Origin: Bacillota bacterium
Lineage (GTDB): Bacteria; Bacillota; Clostridia; Tissierellales; Sedimentibacteraceae
Reading direction: 5' to 3'
Assembly (NCBI GenBank): GCA_023386345.1
Contig: JAEWJT010000015.1
Location: 186,001 to 250,000, forward strand
Length of the DNA: 64,000 nucleotides
Below the pieces are notes generated by a model that had not been told where the DNA came from, made no database searches, and saw only the letters and a program-made list of their open reading frames with translations. Of this stretch, positions 60,402 to 64,000 are shown piece after piece; the stretch's first letter is position 1; each line of letters starts with the position of its first letter. A program made the position numbers and the translations under genes.

Positions 60402-62141
60402 ATGTATAAAATACTTGCTAAGAGTATACGAGAATTTAAAAAAGAGTCAATTATGACACCGATTTTAATTGCATTTGAAGTTTTAATAGAAGTTACAATT
60501 CCTTTTATTATCGCAATGCTAGTCAATGAAATTAAGGCAGGATGTGAATTGAGTGTAATTTTATGGTACGGGTTAACCCTTGTAATATTGGCAGTTCTTT
60601 CCCTTACCTTTGGTGTTCTGGCAGGAAACGCCTGTGCAGTGGCATCCTCTGGATTTGGTAGGAATTTAAGAAAGGATATTTTTTATAAAATACAAACCTA
60701 TTCTTTTAAAAATATAGATAACTTTTCTACTTCATCTTTAGTAACAAGGCTGACAACGGATGTATCCAATGTTCAAAATGCCTATATGATGATTATTCGT
60801 ACTGCGGTAAGATTTCCATTAATGCTTACTTTTTCATTTACCATGGCTTTTGTAATGGGTGGAAAGATGGCATTTATATTTTTGTTTGTTATTCCAGTTC
60901 TAGGCATTGGTTTAGCTCTTGTTATTAAGACAGCAATGCCCTTATTTAAACAGGTATTTAAAAAATACGACACTTTAAACAACTCTATTCAAGAAAATGT
61001 CAAAGGCATGAGAGTTGTAAAATCCTATGTAAGAGAAGAATATGAAAAGAAAAAATTTGAAGATGCCGCATCAGATGTTGCCAATGATTTTACAAAAGCA
61101 GAAAAGATTTTAGCTTTTAACAATCCTTTAATGCAATTTTGCATCTATACCGTAACAATCTTTGTTATGTCTTTTGGCTCTTACACAATTATTACATCAA
61201 GAGGACTTGACCTTGATGTAGGACAGTATTCTAGTTTATTGGCATATAGTTTTCAAATCTTAAGCAGCTTAATGATGTTATCTATGGTATTTGTTATGAT
61301 AACAATTGCTAGTGAGTCTGCAAACCGTATTGTTGAAGTTTTGACAGAGAAAAGCTCTTTAACAGACGGTTCTTTAGAGAAGGTAAAAGATGGCTCTATA
61401 GAGTTTGAAAATGTAAGCTTTAAATACTCTTCACAGGCAAAAAGAATGGCATTACAAAATATTAATATTCATATCAAATCAGGAGAAACTATTGGAATTA
61501 TAGGTGGTACGGGTTCTTCTAAATCATCTCTCATCCAACTGATTCCCCGACTTTACGATACAACAGAAGGTGTAGTTAAAGTAGGCGGCGTGGATGTTAA
61601 GGAGTATAATTTAGAAAGTCTTCGCGACCAAGTATCTGTAGTGTTACAGAAGAACGTACTATTCTCCGGAACAATTAAAGAAAATCTTCGTTGGGGTAAC
61701 AAAGATGCTACAGATGAAGATTTAATAGAAGCTTGTAAACTGGCTCAGGCTCATGATTTTATCATGAATTTTCCAAAACAATATGATACATATATTGAAC
61801 AGGGGGGTTCAAACGTTTCAGGAGGACAAAGACAGCGTCTTTGTATCGCAAGAGCTCTGCTTAAAAAGCCGAATATACTTATTTTAGATGACTCTACAAG
61901 TGCAGTTGATACAAAAACAGATTCTCTTATAAGAAAAGCATTTAAAGAGTTCATCCCTCAAACAACCAAGATTATTATTGCACAAAGAACAGCTTCTGTA
62001 GAAGATGCGGATCGCATTATTGTTATGGAGGGTGGCACTGTGAATGCAATAGGAACTCACAAAGAACTTCTTGCTAACAATGAGATTTACAAAGAGGTTT
62101 ACGTGTCACAAAATAAGGCAGGTGAAGATGATGAACAATAA
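60402..62141 (+). CDS. Heterodimeric ABC exporter, degenerate-site subunit
   Basis: A 579-residue half-exporter: six membrane segments, then an ATPase domain. Walker A is altered to GGTGSSKSS, the signature is VSGGQRQRL, Walker B is LILDDSTSAVD (Glu to Asp), and the H-loop is IAQRTASV (His to Gln). All these changes mark the non-hydrolysing site of asymmetric exporters. It overlaps its partner by 14 bases. It has an AAAGGAGA site. The substrate is unknown; no regulator gene adjoins it. Confidence 0.88.
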   Translation: MYKILAKSIREFKKESIMTPILIAFEVLIEVTIPFIIAMLVNEIKAGCELSVILWYGLTLVILAVLSLTFGVLAGNACAVASSGFGRNLRKDIFYKIQTYSFKNIDNFSTSSLVTRLTTDVSNVQNAYMMIIRTAVRFPLMLTFSFTMAFVMGGKMAFIFLFVIPVLGIGLALVIKTAMPLFKQVFKKYDTLNNSIQENVKGMRVVKSYVREEYEKKKFEDAASDVANDFTKAEKILAFNNPLMQFCIYTVTIFVMSFGSYTIITSRGLDLDVGQYSSLLAYSFQILSSLMMLSMVFVMITIASESANRIVEVLTEKSSLTDGSLEKVKDGSIEFENVSFKYSSQAKRMALQNINIHIKSGETIGIIGGTGSSKSSLIQLIPRLYDTTEGVVKVGGVDVKEYNLESLRDQVSVVLQKNVLFSGTIKENLRWGNKDATDEDLIEACKLAQAHDFIMNFPKQYDTYIEQGGSNVSGGQRQRLCIARALLKKPNILILDDSTSAVDTKTDSLIRKAFKEFIPQTTKIIIAQRTASVEDADRIIVMEGGTVNAIGTHKELLANNEIYKEVYVSQNKAGEDDEQ

Positions 62142-64000
62142 AAATCACAGTCAGGTCAATAAAAAAGGAGTATTAAAACGCCTTCTAAAAACATTATTAG
62201 AATTTTATCCTGTTTTGTTTCCTTTTATAGTGGGAGCTATTATATTTAATGCAGTTGTAGCTACTCTTCCGGCGATTTTTACACAAAACATTATTGCAGA
62301 AGTAGAAAAGAGTTATCAGACTGGTAATTGGAATGCAGTATCCGGACGTATATTAGGACTTGCAGGCTTACTGGCAACTTGTTATGTTGTATCTCTTTGT
62401 GTATCATTTATATATAACCGTGCAATGGCAATTCTGACTCAAGGAGCATTGAAAAAGCTTCGTATTAAAATGTTTGATGGAATGCAAAATCTGCCTGTTA
62501 AATATTTTGATACCAATAATCATGGAGATATTATGAGTTATTATACCAATGATATTGATACTTTGCGTCAATTGATTTCTCAAAGTATTCCTCAGATTTT
62601 ATCATCCTCTATCATGGTAGTATCTGTCTTTTGCATAATGATGTACTTTAGCATATGGATGACATTAGTTGTTCTTGTCGGCATCTTTGTTATGTTTAAC
62701 ATCACAAAAAAAGTAGGAGGCGGTTCTGCTAAATATTTTATACGTCAGCAAAAAATGATTGGTAAGCTAGAAGGCTATGTAGAAGAAATAATGAATGGTC
62801 AAAAAGTTGTCCAAGTATTTAACCACGAAGCAGAGAGTAAAGCTGATTTTGATAAGATTAATGATGCTCTGTTTGAAGACGCAAAGACAGCAAACCGATA
62901 TGCCAATACATTAGGCCCTATTTTAAATAATGTAGGTAATATTTTATACGTAATTGTATCTATTGTAGGTGGTATTTTGTTGTTATCAGGAGTTAAAAAC
63001 TTCAGTATCTCCGGAATGGCATTTGGTATCAGTATCCTAGTTCCTTTCTTGAATATGACTAGACAATTTGCAGGCAATATCAATCAGGTATCACATCAGA
63101 TAAACTCTGTTATTATGGGACTTGCAGGAGCTTCTCGTATTTTTACTTTAATTGATGAAAAGCCTGAAGTAGACGAAGGATATGTCACTTTAGTAAATGT
63201 AGAGGAGGTAAGCGGTGAATTAGTAGAACATAATGAGCGTACCAATATATGGGCATGGAAAAATCCTCGCAAAGATGGAACTGTAACTTATACGAAGTTA
63301 GCAGGAGATGTGAGAATGGCTGATGTGGACTTTGGATATACAGATGAGAAAATCATACTTCATAACATTAACCTCTTTGCAGAGCCAGGTCAAAAAATTG
63401 CCTTCGTAGGTGCAACTGGTGCTGGTAAAACTACGATTACAAACTTAATTAACCGCTTTTACGACATTGCAGATGGTAAAATACGTTATGACGGCATTAA
63501 TATTAATAAAATCAAAAAAGCAGATCTTCGTCGTTCTTTAGGGATTGTTCTACAGGATACAAATCTTTTTACAGGAACAGTTATGGATAACATTAGATAT
63601 GGTAATCTTACAGCAAGTGATGAAAAGTGTATAGAAGCAGCGAAACTAGCAGGAGCTCATGATTTTATTACCCGTTTGCCAATGGGATATGATACTCATC
63701 TTACTGGAAATGGCTCTAGCATTTCTCAGGGACAAAGACAATTACTAGCTATTGCTCGTGCGGCGGTTGCAGATCCTCCGGTTATGATACTGGATGAAGC
63801 TACTTCTTCTATTGATACTCGTACTGAAGCAATTGTGCAACGCGGAATGGATGCGTTAATGAAAGGTCGTACTGTATTTGTAATAGCACATAGGCTTTCT
63901 ACAGTTAAAAACTCTGATGTGATTATGGTCTTAGAAAATGGTCATATTGTAGAACGAGGTAATCACAAAGAATTGATAGCACAAAAAGGCAAGTATTATC
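62128..64000 (+). CDS. Heterodimeric ABC exporter, catalytic subunit (cut by window end)
   Basis: The partner of 60402-62141: 624 complete codons run to the window end with no stop, so the C-terminus is missing. There are six membrane segments. Walker A is GATGAGKTT, the signature is ISQGQRQ (changed from LSGGQ), Walker B is VMILDEATSSID with the catalytic Glu, and the H-loop is IAHRLSTV. The mismatch pattern complements the first subunit. The start is ATG 62128 or the ATG right after it. A ~25-residue insertion after the first domain (near GELVEHNERTNIWAW) is longer than usual. Confidence 0.88.
   Translation, partial: MMNNKNHSQVNKKGVLKRLLKTLLEFYPVLFPFIVGAIIFNAVVATLPAIFTQNIIAEVEKSYQTGNWNAVSGRILGLAGLLATCYVVSLCVSFIYNRAMAILTQGALKKLRIKMFDGMQNLPVKYFDTNNHGDIMSYYTNDIDTLRQLISQSIPQILSSSIMVVSVFCIMMYFSIWMTLVVLVGIFVMFNITKKVGGGSAKYFIRQQKMIGKLEGYVEEIMNGQKVVQVFNHEAESKADFDKINDALFEDAKTANRYANTLGPILNNVGNILYVIVSIVGGILLLSGVKNFSISGMAFGISILVPFLNMTRQFAGNINQVSHQINSVIMGLAGASRIFTLIDEKPEVDEGYVTLVNVEEVSGELVEHNERTNIWAWKNPRKDGTVTYTKLAGDVRMADVDFGYTDEKIILHNINLFAEPGQKIAFVGATGAGKTTITNLINRFYDIADGKIRYDGININKIKKADLRRSLGIVLQDTNLFTGTVMDNIRYGNLTASDEKCIEAAKLAGAHDFITRLPMGYDTHLTGNGSSISQGQRQLLAIARAAVADPPVMILDEATSSIDTRTEAIVQRGMDALMKGRTVFVIAHRLSTVKNSDVIMVLENGHIVERGNHKELIAQKGKYY

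Noticed and set aside
1..64000. CRISPR array, tRNA or rRNA genes
   Set aside because: No regularly spaced repeats and no cloverleaf or rRNA-like GC-rich blocks were found on either strand when reading through.

Overview
The window looks like chromosomal DNA of a low-GC Gram-positive anaerobe of the Clostridia. The support is very AT-rich sequence, strong GGAGG-type ribosome sites, consensus TTGACA/TATAAT promoters, frequent TTG/GTG starts, and families typical of Clostridia: CD3324-like, DUF6773-like and DUF3784 proteins, LytTR/DUF3021 pairs, and corrinoid methyltransferases with a ferredoxin-like activator. I cannot name the species. No rRNA, tRNA, CRISPR array, phage or intact insertion sequence was seen.

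Layout. 1-1035: 5' part of uvrC (minus strand). 1178-5504: a four-gene minus-strand corrinoid methyl-transfer operon with its own promoter and a strong terminator. 5770-12340: a gamma-carbonic-anhydrase-like protein, an ABC-F ATPase with a possible leader peptide, an ABC exporter pair with two canonical ATP sites, and a CD3324-like protein. 12706-25552: an accessory stretch of small regulators and enzymes. It holds two look-alike modules of a tiny HTH repressor plus membrane protein, each with direct-repeat operators at its promoter. It also holds an AraC-GGDEF fusion, an AraC regulator, three GNAT acetyltransferases, an amidohydrolase, an alkyltransferase-like protein, and a TetR-CPBP protease pair. 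25789-27948: two small Asn/Gln-rich proteins, each preceded by a copy of the same ~75-bp promoter region. 28048-31605: a phosphatase remnant, a pentapeptide-repeat protein, and a LytTR/DUF3021/ABC-2 operon with LytTR-type direct repeats upstream of its promoter.

31812-38538: a MerR regulator, then VTC polyphosphate-polymerase-like, DUF4956, CotH kinase and a two-component system, all on the plus strand. This may be a surface kinase/polyphosphate system. 38683-46325: an MFS transporter, a MarR-controlled heterodimeric ABC exporter, a decayed MerR fragment, a ferredoxin-nitroreductase and a double-HTH MerR regulator. 46430-49522: a nucleotidyltransferase, RlmD and an alpha/beta hydrolase. 49616-51325: a GC-richer divergent pair (nucleoside hydrolase and Crp/Fnr regulator) around a perfect palindrome, possibly acquired. 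51489-56433: a double GNAT, a TetR regulator with two identical operators and a membrane protein, and an MFS transporter overlapping an unusual ArsR-type regulator. 56665-59942: a serine hydrolase, a 2-hydroxyacid dehydrogenase, a Nudix hydrolase and a CPBP protease. 60402-64000: another asymmetric heterodimeric ABC exporter, whose second subunit runs off the window.

The recurring theme is export and stress-response modules, each with a local regulator and a readable operator. The strongest candidates for new biology are the corrinoid operon, which lacks any MttB-type partner, the CotH/VTC/DUF4956/two-component cluster, and the twin Asn/Gln-rich proteins with duplicated promoters. All functions come from reading motifs by eye; no database search was run.
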